Shown here in pieces: positions 54,493 through 63,540 of a DNA stretch of 64,000 nt. How positions within the stretch are numbered: position 1 is the stretch's first letter; the number at the start of each line of letters is the position of its first letter. The stretch lies in contig DKDJ01000004.1 of the NCBI GenBank assembly GCA_002451795.1, forward strand, positions 153,091-217,090, read 5' to 3'. This DNA comes from Bacteroidales bacterium UBA6851. GTDB lineage: Bacteria; Bacteroidota; Bacteroidia; Bacteroidales; UBA932. Both the position numbers and the translations under genes were made by a program. Below the pieces are notes generated by a model that made no database searches, was not told the DNA's origin, and saw nothing but the letters and a program-made list of their open reading frames with translations.

Positions 54493-57400
54493 ATGAAACT
54501 TCAATTCAAGATACAGAAATACCAGACTGATGCGGTTGACAGCGTTATCGAGGTCTTCAACGGTCAGCCCAGTCAGGATTCTTTAGAGTACAAGGTGGAT
54601 AGAGGCAGCGCTTATGTCGCCCGGAAGGCAAGCGAGCTGGAGTTTTCTGACGATGAAGAGGACACGGGATATAAAAATGCAGATGTCGTTCTCTCCGAAG
54701 AAGAACTTCTGAAGAATATCCACAGGATCCAGGCATCGGAAAACATCCGGCAATCCAACGACCTCGTCAAGAAACTCGGGCACTGCCAGCTGGACGTGGA
54801 GATGGAGACCGGTACGGGAAAGACCTACGTCTATATCAAGACGATGTTCGAAATGAACAAAAAGTTCGGGTGGACGAAGTTCATAGTCGTGGTGCCGAGC
54901 GTGGCCATACGTGAGGGTGTGAAGAAGAGTTTCGACATCACAGTTGACCACTTTATGGAACTGTATGGCAAGAAGGCCCGCTATTTCATCTATAATTCAG
55001 ACAATCTGAATCAGATAGACATCTTTTCGCAGAGTGCGGAGATCTCGGTGATGATTATCAACACTCAGGCGTTCAACTCGTCCCTGAAGGAGGGCGCGAG
55101 CAATAAGGCGGCCCGTATCATTTACGATAAGCGTGACGAGTTCGGTTCGCGCCGTCCTATCGATGTGATTGCGGCCAATCGTCCGATCGTGATTCTGGAT
55201 GAGCCTCAGAAAATGGGTGGCGCGGCGACACAGACGGCACTTGCCAGATTCAAGCCGCTATTCACCCTCAATTACTCGGCGACTCACAAGGAAACCCACA
55301 ATCCGGTATATGTGCTTGACGCCTTGGATGCCTACAACAAGCGTCTGGTCAAGCAGATAGAGGTTGTCGGTTTTGACTTGAGGAACTTGAAGGGAACCGA
55401 CAGCTATGCATATTTGGAAGACATCATCATATCCAAAGACCACGCTCCTCAGGCGCGTCTGGAGTTTGAAATCCGAAATAAAGGCGGAAACATCAAGAGA
55501 GTGCTGAGGAACCTGTCGGAAGGAGACGACTTGTACTGGCTTTCCGGGGAAATGGAGCAGTACAGAGGATTTGTCATCTCAGAAATTAAAGTCAATCAAT
55601 TCAATACGGCTGATTGCAGCGTCACTTTCGGTAATGGTGTGATTCTGCATATCAAGGAAGCTATAGGGAATGTGACCGCAGAATATAAGGCACGCATCCA
55701 GATAAGGGAGACGATAAAGGCTCACCTCCGCAAGGAAGCGCAGCTGTTCAAACGTGGAATCAAATGTCTTTCCCTGTTCTTTATCGACGAGGTGGCCAAT
55801 TATCGTAAGTACGATGAAGACGGCAACCAGGTTTTGGGAATGTATGGGGAAATCTTCGAGGAGGAATACAAGGAGCAGCTATCAGAGTGCTCAAACCTGT
55901 ACAATCCTGATTATATGAGTTATCTCAGCGGCATAAGTGCCCATGAGACGCATTCCGGATATTTCTCGATAGATAAAAAAGGCCATGCCGTCAACAGCGA
56001 AACGAAACGCGGCAGCGACACTAGTGACGACATTTCAGCTTATGACCTGATACTCAAGAATAAGGAGCGGCTGCTGAGTCTCGATGAGCCTGTCCGTTTC
56101 ATTTTCTCCCATTCCGCCCTTAGGGAAGGATGGGATAACCCCAATGTCTTCCAGATATGCTCCTTGAGACAGTCGGGCAGCGTTTCCCAAAAGCGTCAGG
56201 AAGTCGGACGGGGGCTGCGTCTGTGCGTCAACTCAAAAGGAGTGCGTCAGGACATCGATGTCCTTGGCGAGGAAGTGCAGAAGATAAACAGGCTTACGGT
56301 TGTCGCTTCGGAGGGGTATGCGGCATTTGTCTCTGACCTTCAAAGTAAAATCCGTGAAGACCTTTACGACAGACCGACAAAGGCGGACGTTGATTTCTTC
56401 ATCGGTAAGATATTCATTTCGGCTGACGGCACGAGCATTACCGCCGGCAAGGAGATGGCCAGCGACATTTATTTCCAGCTCAGGCAGAATGATTACATAC
56501 ACAAGGACTGCAGTGTCACCGAAACATTCCGGGAAGCTCTTGCAGATAATAAGTTAGTTCCTTTGACGGGCGACCTTGAACCATATACTGAACAAGTCTA
56601 TAAGCGCGTTCAGAGCATATTCGATCCTCATGCCCTTGACGGCATGATTGAAGATGCAAGTAAGCCGCAGACTCCGGAGAACAAGCTGAACGACAACTTC
56701 TCCAAAAAGGAGTTTCAGCAGCTGTGGCGCAGGATCAATCATAAATATGCGTATAAGGTCAATTTCGATAGCACTGAACTTATTGAGAAGGCAGTCGCTG
56801 CGATTGATAGAGGACTGGTGGTTTCCGAATTGAGTTATGTTGTCACGAGCGGCATTCAAAGGAATAAGCTCTCCGGCAAGGACTTAAAGGAAGGTAGCAT
56901 GCTGGAAAATGAATCGACATCTCGTGAGACACTCCGTACCAGGAGGGTCTCCGGTATCAAATATGATTTGCTCGGAGCCGTGGCAGCGAACACGAAGCTT
57001 ACCAGAAAGACGGTTGCCGGAATCCTGTCGAAGATAAGTCCAGTCAAGTTTAATATGTATGCGGCCAATCCTGAGGAGTTTATCCAAAAGGTTTCTCGTC
57101 TGATTCTGGAACAGAAAGCCACGATTATTGTTGAAAGAATCATTTACAATCAGGTCGATGGCGAGTACTCAAGTGATATCTTTACCCAAGAGAAGCATAC
57201 CACATTTGACAGGGCCTACGTGGGGAAGAAGAGCATTATGGATTATGTGTTCACTGACGGCACATCTGAAAACAGCGTTGAAAGACAATTTGTTGAGCAG
57301 CTTGACGCAGCCAAAGAAGTCGTCGTATATGCCAAGCTGCCGAAGGGTTTCCATATACCTACTCCTGTCGGGAATTATTCCCCGGACTGGGCAATTGCTT

Positions 57401-57591
57401 TCGAAGAAGGCAAAGTGAAGCATGTCTATTTCGTGGCAGAGACGAAGGGCTCAATGTCCTCACTCGATTTGCGGGGAATCGAGTCCGGCAAAATCGCCTG
57501 CGCGGAAAAACTGTTCGAGCAGTTGTCAACCTCTGATGTCCACTATGGTAAAATTGACAGCTTTGACCAGCTGATGACGCTTGTGCGATAA
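54493..57591 (+). CDS. res: Type III restriction endonuclease subunit Res
   Basis: Protein of 1032 residues. Superfamily 2 helicase: Walker A METGTGKT at 104-111, DEPQ at 236-239, SATHKE, and a later HSALREGWDNPNVFQICSLRQSGS followed by QEVGRGLRL. The C-terminal nuclease is PD-(D/E)XK: Pro964-Asp965 in YSPDWAIAF and Glu983-Thr-Lys985 in VAETKG. All catalytic residues are intact. Type III Res cleaves only in complex with Mod at two unmodified sites, so an OFF mod gene would silence it. One base separates it from mod and six from the UvrD gene. Confidence 0.93.
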   Translation: MKLQFKIQKYQTDAVDSVIEVFNGQPSQDSLEYKVDRGSAYVARKASELEFSDDEEDTGYKNADVVLSEEELLKNIHRIQASENIRQSNDLVKKLGHCQLDVEMETGTGKTYVYIKTMFEMNKKFGWTKFIVVVPSVAIREGVKKSFDITVDHFMELYGKKARYFIYNSDNLNQIDIFSQSAEISVMIINTQAFNSSLKEGASNKAARIIYDKRDEFGSRRPIDVIAANRPIVILDEPQKMGGAATQTALARFKPLFTLNYSATHKETHNPVYVLDALDAYNKRLVKQIEVVGFDLRNLKGTDSYAYLEDIIISKDHAPQARLEFEIRNKGGNIKRVLRNLSEGDDLYWLSGEMEQYRGFVISEIKVNQFNTADCSVTFGNGVILHIKEAIGNVTAEYKARIQIRETIKAHLRKEAQLFKRGIKCLSLFFIDEVANYRKYDEDGNQVLGMYGEIFEEEYKEQLSECSNLYNPDYMSYLSGISAHETHSGYFSIDKKGHAVNSETKRGSDTSDDISAYDLILKNKERLLSLDEPVRFIFSHSALREGWDNPNVFQICSLRQSGSVSQKRQEVGRGLRLCVNSKGVRQDIDVLGEEVQKINRLTVVASEGYAAFVSDLQSKIREDLYDRPTKADVDFFIGKIFISADGTSITAGKEMASDIYFQLRQNDYIHKDCSVTETFREALADNKLVPLTGDLEPYTEQVYKRVQSIFDPHALDGMIEDASKPQTPENKLNDNFSKKEFQQLWRRINHKYAYKVNFDSTELIEKAVAAIDRGLVVSELSYVVTSGIQRNKLSGKDLKEGSMLENESTSRETLRTRRVSGIKYDLLGAVAANTKLTRKTVAGILSKISPVKFNMYAANPEEFIQKVSRLILEQKATIIVERIIYNQVDGEYSSDIFTQEKHTTFDRAYVGKKSIMDYVFTDGTSENSVERQFVEQLDAAKEVVVYAKLPKGFHIPTPVGNYSPDWAIAFEEGKVKHVYFVAETKGSMSSLDLRGIESGKIACAEKLFEQLSTSDVHYGKIDSFDQLMTLVR

Positions 57592-57597
57592 AATGCT

Positions 57598-60129
57598 ATG
57601 CAAACAGCCTTCATCATATTAACGCTTGCCATAGCGATTCTTGTTCCGGTCATTATCGTGATCTGGAACAAGACGCGTGACGCGAGGCGAGATGAATTGG
57701 TACAGGAGATTGAACCGGAAATTGCTCCTGCGCTTGAGGAGGTGTCCGCTTACTACAGCTACTCGCATTATATCACGGAGTCGGAAAGGACAACTTTGAG
57801 CAATAAGTATGAAGTCCTGGGAAAGAAGCTCAAGAAAGTCTGTGGGACACGACAGTTAAGGCGGTCTCCGGAATGGAAGGCTGCGGATAGGCTGTGCAAG
57901 GCATTGTCCAACACAGAAGAGTTCAAAAAGGAGAACAATCGTCAGTTCATCCGTCGAGAACTGGAGCGCAACAGGGAGTTCTTTGATACGGTGCTCAAGT
58001 ATCCTCTGGATGCGCAGCAGCGTGAATCGATTGTCTCGCTGGAGGATAATGTCCTCGTCATCAGCAGCGCTGGAAGCGGAAAGACCATGACCACAGTCGG
58101 CAAGGTACGCTATCTTGTGGACAAACAGGGCGTGGATCCGTCCAGGATTCTTCTGATCACCTTCACCCGCAAGGCTGCCGAATCTCTTTCAGAGAGACTC
58201 GGGGAGAAGTCGCTCAGATGCGTCACATTCCATAGGTTGGCACTTGACATAATAACTGAAGCTACGGGGCGTAAGCCCACAATTGCGGATGCAGGATTGC
58301 CGGCTTTGGTGTATCACGACCTTATGGACAACAAGTCCGCATTCAAGTCGGCAGTTTCCGACTACATCCTTAACAGCCGTTACCGTATGCCCGACCAGTT
58401 CGAGTATTCTTCAAGGGAGGAGTACATCACCGCCCGTCAGAAATACGGTGTGAATTCGTACTACAAGGATATGGACGGAAGGCCGGTGTTCTGCAAGAGC
58501 GATGAGGAAAGCCGGCTGTGCGACTACTTTGGGCGGCATGGGATTCATTTCCGTTATGAGGAAAGATACGAATACGACACGGTAGATAAGGACTACCGTC
58601 AGTATTGCCCAGATTTTTCCATTTACTATATGGGCGAAGACGGAAGGCGACATCGAGTATATCTTGAACATTTCGCCGTGAATGATCAAGGGCATTGTCC
58701 GCGTTGGTTCTCATGCGAGGAGGAACAGAAATACATTGAGGGCATAAACTGGAAAAGAAATGTCCACAAGGCGCACCGTACTATCCTGTTGGAAACCAGA
58801 AGCGCCGATTTCCATAACGGGAATGTGTTTCTGAAACTTGAGCGGCAGTTGCATTCACTAGGAATTCGGACGGACAACGGAAGACGCAATGACCTTTCAA
58901 GGGAAATCGCCAGGCAGGAGCAGTCAATACTCGATATGTTAACCTCGTTCAACTTTCTTCTGCGGTCAAAGGGTGAATCAATTGAGCAGTTGCGCAGCGA
59001 GGTGAGGCGTCGCGACCGTGAGACAATATGCGGCATTGTCATTCCGTTTGTTGAACGCTACAAGGAGATGTGCCGGGAGAAGGATTCCATAGATTTCACT
59101 GATGCTATCATTGAGGCTACCGCTCTCTGCAATGACGGTCATCGCCCGGATTATGACTACATCCTTGTGGATGAGTTTCAGGACATATCGCTTGACCGAT
59201 ACCGATTCCTGCAATCTCTGCGTCGGGTAAGACCTTTGACAAAACTCTTTTGTGTGGGTGACGACTGGCAGTCGATTTACCGGTTCGCAGGAAGCGACAT
59301 TTCGCTTTTCAAGCAGTTCTCAAAGTATTTTGGATACTGCAAGGAATGCCGTATGGAGACGACCTACCGCTTCGGGAATCCGTGCGTCGAGCGTTCATCG
59401 CGATTCATTCTCACCAATCGCGAGCAGAAGGAGAAGACCGTTCGTCCTTTCAGCCCTGACGCCAGGACGGATCTTCAGTTTTTTGCAACATCGGGTTCCG
59501 GAGGAATGGCCATGAGGGTTAAGGAAATCCTATCGGCATTGCCGAAGGACAGCAGCGTATATCTTCTCGGACGCTATGGAAGTGATGTCAATTCCCTTGA
59601 TGGGAACTTCGCTGTCAATTATGGTAAGGACGGGAAAGTGGCGGTGTCGTGCGGAGATAGGAAAATGGCGTTCATGACTGTGCACCAGTCCAAGGGGCTT
59701 GAAAGCGACTATGTGATACTTCTGAACTGCAACGGCGGGCCCCGAGGCTTCCCGTCCGAGATTGCCGACAGCCCGGTCTTGAACTATGTGCTCAGCGAGC
59801 CTGATTCGTTTGAGTTCAGCGAGGAACGGAGGGTGTTCTATGTGGCGATAACCAGGGCGAAGAGATGCACCTATGTCCTCTACGACTCCGAAAATCCGTC
59901 ACCATTCATATCGGAGTTCGTCTCCGGCGTCGGAAAGAAAGGCAATGCGAAGCAGGACTTTCCGGAGAACGAGAGGTGTCCTCTCTGTCATTGCGGGAGG
60001 CGTGTTCTTGTGAAGAAAGGTAAGGCCGTGAACGGCAATCCATATTATGTCTATGCCTGCTCCAACGAAGCGTATGGCTGCGACTACAGGGAGACCAAGT
60101 TCGTGAACCTTAGCAGAAAGAGGCGATAG
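57598..60129 (+). CDS. Membrane-anchored UvrD/helicase IV-like helicase with zinc ribbon
   Basis: Protein of 843 residues. A hydrophobic N-terminal segment (residues 2-23, ILTLAIAILVPVIIVI) predicts an anchor. The superfamily 1 core has Walker A SSAGSGKTMTT at 156-166, FTRKAAESLSERL, VDEFQDISLDRY, DDWQSIYRFAGSD and motif VI ERRVFYVAITRAK. Inserted between is a PD-(D/E)XK-like segment with Asp339 (CPDFSI) and Glu357 (LEHFA). The last 45 residues form a topoisomerase-type zinc ribbon (CPLCHCGRR ... YACSNEAYGCDY). This matches helicase IV-type proteins of gut bacteria. Position after res suggests membership of the cluster. Confidence 0.82.
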   Translation: MQTAFIILTLAIAILVPVIIVIWNKTRDARRDELVQEIEPEIAPALEEVSAYYSYSHYITESERTTLSNKYEVLGKKLKKVCGTRQLRRSPEWKAADRLCKALSNTEEFKKENNRQFIRRELERNREFFDTVLKYPLDAQQRESIVSLEDNVLVISSAGSGKTMTTVGKVRYLVDKQGVDPSRILLITFTRKAAESLSERLGEKSLRCVTFHRLALDIITEATGRKPTIADAGLPALVYHDLMDNKSAFKSAVSDYILNSRYRMPDQFEYSSREEYITARQKYGVNSYYKDMDGRPVFCKSDEESRLCDYFGRHGIHFRYEERYEYDTVDKDYRQYCPDFSIYYMGEDGRRHRVYLEHFAVNDQGHCPRWFSCEEEQKYIEGINWKRNVHKAHRTILLETRSADFHNGNVFLKLERQLHSLGIRTDNGRRNDLSREIARQEQSILDMLTSFNFLLRSKGESIEQLRSEVRRRDRETICGIVIPFVERYKEMCREKDSIDFTDAIIEATALCNDGHRPDYDYILVDEFQDISLDRYRFLQSLRRVRPLTKLFCVGDDWQSIYRFAGSDISLFKQFSKYFGYCKECRMETTYRFGNPCVERSSRFILTNREQKEKTVRPFSPDARTDLQFFATSGSGGMAMRVKEILSALPKDSSVYLLGRYGSDVNSLDGNFAVNYGKDGKVAVSCGDRKMAFMTVHQSKGLESDYVILLNCNGGPRGFPSEIADSPVLNYVLSEPDSFEFSEERRVFYVAITRAKRCTYVLYDSENPSPFISEFVSGVGKKGNAKQDFPENERCPLCHCGRRVLVKKGKAVNGNPYYVYACSNEAYGCDYRETKFVNLSRKRR

Positions 60130-60166
60130 CGATAAGATCGCAGGTGTTGATTATGTTTGATTTTCG

Positions 60167-60174
60167 TAAATTTG
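60167..60174 (+). promoter_or_regulatory. -7 element before the dinD fragment
   Basis: TAAATTTG, 7 nt before the ATG of the truncated dinD copy, apparently a preserved promoter of the lost gene. Confidence 0.4.
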
Positions 60175-60181
60175 GAGAAAT

Positions 60182-60298
60182 ATGGGACTACAAAACAACA
60201 TACAGGAACTTCAATCTGTATTTGACGGAATCCGTCACCAAGGTGCTGACGGAAGTGAATACTGGAGTTCCCGAGAATTTTCTGATGCACTAGGGTAA
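60182..60298 (+). pseudogene. dinD: dinD fragment (DNA-damage-inducible protein D, N-terminus only)
   Basis: A 38-residue reading frame, LQSVFDGIRHQGADGSEYWS then SREFSDALG, matching the N-terminus of DinD/BRO-type proteins. The full protein is several times longer, so the rest has been lost. It lies about 50 bp after the helicase gene and is bordered by the palindrome at 60405. Confidence 0.65.
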
Positions 60299-60404
60299 AA
60301 AGCAACTTTTTCTTCAACAATTTTAGGTAGTTTTCATTTCCGCGGATTTCGGCAGTCTGTATTCGGCATAAGGTTGGTCATTTTTTTTGTTCATTATAGT
60401 TTAA
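60299..60404. other. Short non-coding stretch
   Basis: No gene seen. AT-rich with an eight-T run before the palindrome. Confidence 0.6.
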
Positions 60405-60438
60405 CGTCAGTGTTGTGACGGCCGTCACAACACTGACG
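60405..60438. repeat. 34-bp perfect palindrome (right side of island)
   Basis: Two 17-bp arms with no spacer, centre GACGGCCGTC, outer arms starting CGTCAGTGTTG. No mismatches. Similar in size and GGCC centre to the palindrome at 46927-46964. Confidence 0.9.
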
Positions 60439-60472
60439 GATCGAAGTTCTGATTATACTTTATTGTGTGTTT

Positions 60473-60724
60473 TTAGAAGGGCATCTCATAACGACTGGAC
60501 GTTCTTATCATACACGAGTCGATTTCCTCAGACTTGTCCAGAAAGATAAGTTCCTTTACTGTGTCATATAGCATCTCGTATTGGTGTTCGAGATCCGAGA
60601 GGAACTTGTCGCGCTCTTCATCATCAAGGCCGCCCGTGCGCCGGTATTGTTTTAGTTCATCTATCCTTAAAATGATGCCCGTCAGTGTCTGATGGAAGAG
60701 TTTAGTCATCGCCATGCCCTCCAT
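60473..60724 (-). CDS. Small helical hypothetical protein
   Basis: 83 residues, all helical with many charged residues (ILRIDELKQYRRTGGLDDEERDKFLSDLEHQYEML). No family recognised. It stands alone after the palindrome. It may be a leftover of a mobile element. The start could be either of two near ATGs. Confidence 0.4.
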   Translation of the reverse strand: MEGMAMTKLFHQTLTGIILRIDELKQYRRTGGLDDEERDKFLSDLEHQYEMLYDTVKELIFLDKSEEIDSCMIRTSSRYEMPF

Positions 60725-60818
60725 TTGTTTTTCCCAGGAAGCCGGAACGGTTTTCCATACGATAGGATGTCCGCAATCCGCATCTCCAGCTAGTCGAAAT
60801 CCCGGCGCCAGCTACCGG

Positions 60819-60893
60819 ATGGAAAACAGACAAACAATACTTAAAAAAGAAACTAAAAGAGGACGCCCGAGGAAGAATCCCGACAATGAATAA
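60819..60893 (+). CDS. Possible 24-residue AT-hook-like peptide or gene fragment
   Basis: Reading frame MENRQTILKKETKRGRPRKNPDNE with an AT-hook-like RGRPRK core is written here only by parts: start MENRQTIL, core KRGRPRKNP. Such N-termini open some mobile-element proteins in Bacteroides; a truncation is more likely than a real gene. Confidence 0.3.
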   Translation: MENRQTILKKETKRGRPRKNPDNE

Positions 60894-60925
60894 AACAGGG
60901 AATTAACTTTGCAAAAAAAACAGGG

Positions 60926-60946
60926 AGACCCATATTGCATATTACA
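60926..60946. repeat. Left copy of a perfect 21-bp inverted repeat
   Basis: Identical, in reverse complement, to 63980-64000. Begins AGACCCATATTG and ends ATATTACA. Outward of it the match cannot be tested because the right copy reaches the window edge. Confidence 0.9.
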
Positions 60947-61154
60947 GTTTCCTAATCAAGCGGGACGACACCGAGCCTATCCACGACCATTATGCCTTTC
61001 TGCTATTCCATAATCGAACCATAATCTTATGAACCACGAATATACAAATTTCCGGCCTTTCCACAAAGACCGGAAATATCCTTGTTCCATCACGTTGATG
61101 GTCTTGAGCTGCTATTGTTTAAATATTATACCCGCACTTCTCGGCAATCCTTTA

Positions 61155-62285
61155 TTATTTTGCCACATCTTCCAGAACTGTTCTTAGTGATCCGGAAAAT
61201 GCCTCTCCTAAGTTTATTTCCACGATATTCAGTAACTCCGTGAGCTCCTCCTTGGTGATGCCAAGATGCAGGCAAATGCCCATGTGTGCAGCCGCCATAG
61301 GTTCCACATTGCCCACACCGGCAAGGAACGAGACAGTCGACAACTCTCGCTCACGATATGAGAGCAAGCCGCGCTCGAAGATGTCGGCAAAGAGATGCTC
61401 TTTCAAGAACTGGTCAATAGCGGGGGCGAATGCTCCATAGCCACTCTTTGGATGAGCGGAGTCCGCGCCGGATAGTGTTTCGAGAATAGCAGCCCCACGG
61501 TCGTACTTATCGCCATCTTGATTCGGCATCGTCGCTTCCTTGCCCATAGTATCGTTGATACCTTGAGACTTGCGATCATCGAGCACCTTCATAAAGGTCT
61601 GAATGGCACGAAGGCTGCGCGGAAAACCGCAATAGGCATAAGCCTGAATCAACACTTCTTTGATCTCGTTGACGGTCATTCCATTTTCAAGGCCTTGTAC
61701 CAAAGCCATTGGCAGATGTTCCAAATCACCTTTGCCCGTGTAGGAAGCGATGGCGACAATGGCTTGTTCGCGTGCGGTCAGAGCCTGGTTATCGTAAACA
61801 GATGTCGTGGCATTGACGGATGACGTATATTCTTCATCTGTCACGGGTTGCAGCCAAGTAGGCTTGTTGGTGTCCGGATTGCACGAAACGGCAATATGAG
61901 CGAACCAGCTGTCCGGGGCGGCTCCATGCCAGTGCTCCACACCAGGTGCGATTTCGACAATGTCGCCCGGGAACAGACGACGTGCCGGTTTCCCATTCTC
62001 CTGATAGTAACCGATTCCTGCGGTGGCTATAAGGATCTGCCCGCCCGTGTGCGAGTGCCAACTGTTCCGGCAGCCAGGAGCAAAAGTCACATTTGTCATC
62101 GGCACGTTCAATTCCTTGTGCTCGCTCAACGGGGCAAGCCATACTTCGCCCGTAAAATTGGGGTTAGGAGATATTTTGTCTCCCAATGGATAAGGCTGAC
62201 GGAAGTCTTCTGCGGTCTGGGCCTGTATCCCGGAAAACGGCAATGTTGATAGCATAACCATAAAAAATATATTCTTGATTTTCAT
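61155..62285 (-). CDS. Secreted cupin / carboxymuconolactone decarboxylase-like protein
   Basis: Protein of 376 residues with a signal peptide (MLSTLPFSGIQAQ). N-terminal cupin domain with metal-binding histidines in NSWHSHTGGQILIATAG and VEHWHGAAPDS (residues about 70-140). The rest contains two CMD/AhpD-like helical repeats: EQAIVAIASYTGKGDLEHLP... EIKEVLIQAYAYCGFPRSLRA and RELSTVSFLAGVGNVEPMAAAHMGICLHLGITKEELTEL. The second lacks the CxxC of AhpD. Fused cupin-CMD proteins are common in Bacteroidetes; the substrate is unknown. It lies 230 bp inside the inverted repeat and beside an HxlR regulator. Confidence 0.85.
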   Translation of the reverse strand: MKIKNIFFMVMLSTLPFSGIQAQTAEDFRQPYPLGDKISPNPNFTGEVWLAPLSEHKELNVPMTNVTFAPGCRNSWHSHTGGQILIATAGIGYYQENGKPARRLFPGDIVEIAPGVEHWHGAAPDSWFAHIAVSCNPDTNKPTWLQPVTDEEYTSSVNATTSVYDNQALTAREQAIVAIASYTGKGDLEHLPMALVQGLENGMTVNEIKEVLIQAYAYCGFPRSLRAIQTFMKVLDDRKSQGINDTMGKEATMPNQDGDKYDRGAAILETLSGADSAHPKSGYGAFAPAIDQFLKEHLFADIFERGLLSYRERELSTVSFLAGVGNVEPMAAAHMGICLHLGITKEELTELLNIVEINLGEAFSGSLRTVLEDVAK

Positions 62286-62302
62286 TTTCAGATTCGTTCA
62301 TT

Positions 62303-62487
62303 TTATAGATTCTTCCCGAAGAATTCCGTGAGCTTGCCGACGGCCTCTTTCTGACGGGCGGCGCAGGCATCGGCGAGCCTCTGGCTGTAAGCCCGGCGAC
62401 CTGCTCCTTCACACCTCCGTTAGGATGTGCGACCACAGCCGTCATAGACAAGTCCCCAAGGATTGCCGTTGTGAGTATCTTTTTCAT
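62303..62487 (-). pseudogene. Remnant of a short exported protein
   Basis: The start reads MKKILTTAILGDLSMTAVVA, a signal-like N-terminus, in one frame; the end reads SQRLADACAARQKEAVGKL then TEFFGKNL in another frame, with most of the protein missing. The C-terminal style resembles small oxidoreductases, but no family can be assigned. Confidence 0.45.
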
Positions 62488-62567
62488 ATTCAATAAGAAC
62501 TATGTCACAAAATTATAGTGTTCCCAGTTATTTTACATTACCTCAATTTCGGAAACAAGTGCCTTTA

Positions 62568-62885
62568 TTACTGCTTTATCGTCGAGCCGCCGAAGACATC
62601 GCTCATTACCATCGAGTCGAGCTCGGTGTCAATGCCCCATAGTTCTTCTATGGACAAATGTATGTCCACGGCCCAGGCGTTTTCCTTCAGCCGTGAGAGG
62701 TGCCTGGTTCCTGGAATCGGGACAATCCACGGATCTCCGGATTGTCTCCGGCCTCGAATCAGGTATGAGCTTGTGAGGGCCTGCCGCTTCCGGAGCGTCA
62801 AAGGTCAGTCCGGCGTGCCATATACTTCCGTTGTGTCGAAGAAGGTGTAGCCCATGTCAACGGCGTATGCCAGCAGTGTGCAGAC
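62568..62885 (-). pseudogene. Aldo/keto reductase remnant with internal deletion
   Basis: Two parts of an aldo/keto reductase survive on the minus strand. The N-terminal piece (AYAVDMGYTFFDTTEVYGTP, about 62811-62885) holds the conserved catalytic Asp-Tyr region and ends at a stop. The C-terminal piece (PWIVPIPGTRHLSRLKENAW, with VFGGS near the end, 62568-62732) follows. About 200 residues between are gone, so no enzyme can be made. Confidence 0.75.
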
Positions 62886-62889
62886 TGTC

Positions 62890-63540
62890 GAACGAGGCGC
62901 TTGCATTCATCTTTTAGTACCTTTCTCATTGAGTCTGCGGAGTCGAAATTCTTACCGTGGGTACTGTTTGTACGGCAGGTTTACAATTCCAATGAGTTGT
63001 CCTTCAAAAGGAAATCCCGTTATTTCGCAGAGAAATGAGTTCGTCCAGATATTTTTTTCGTTCAATAGTTTTCATCACTAATCGAATTTTGCGTCACCAT
63101 GTGACAGAGTTTTCGATTACCCAGTTTTGAGCCTCCTTGTCTAGGTTCTCCTTATTGCAGCGGAAAGATTTATAGCATATATTTTGACGAATGTTCTGTC
63201 CAATGAGATGTAAAAGGAGTTCCAGAGGAGTGCCGTGTTCCACGTGCAGATTCTGGTTCGGTCTGATGTGAGGATAAGAAGGCCATCGTCCAGCCAAGTT
63301 GTATATGGTCTGGCTGGCTGTTTCCTCTGTCGGAGAACGTCTGGAGGAATGGCAGCCTCCTGCCGATGGCGAGGCGGAGTCCGAGGAGGGCTTTCAGCAT
63401 AAGGACGGTTTCGTGGTGGAATGGCATAGGTGCCATAGGAACGGTGATTGTCGGGATCCTATTTTTTCCATGAGCCCTCCACATTCTGGAGGCTCTTCTT
63501 CATCACGACTTTTATTCTTCCATCAAAGATTACGCAATAA
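62890..63540. other. No supported gene
   Basis: About 650 bp with several overlapping short frames on both strands but no recognisable protein. Composition is like decayed coding sequence; it lies between the aldo/keto reductase remnant and hxlR. Confidence 0.5.

Noticed and set aside
48681..60129. Naming the island DISARM, BREX or Mokosh
   Set aside because: PLD and SNF2 parts recall DISARM, but no DUF1998 protein or DrmA-type helicase is present; no PglZ or BrxC for BREX; no kinase-helicase for Mokosh.
62890..63540. Real gene in the region before hxlR
   Set aside because: Frames of about 65-105 residues exist on both strands, but none shows a recognisable fold, promoter or consistent codon pattern.
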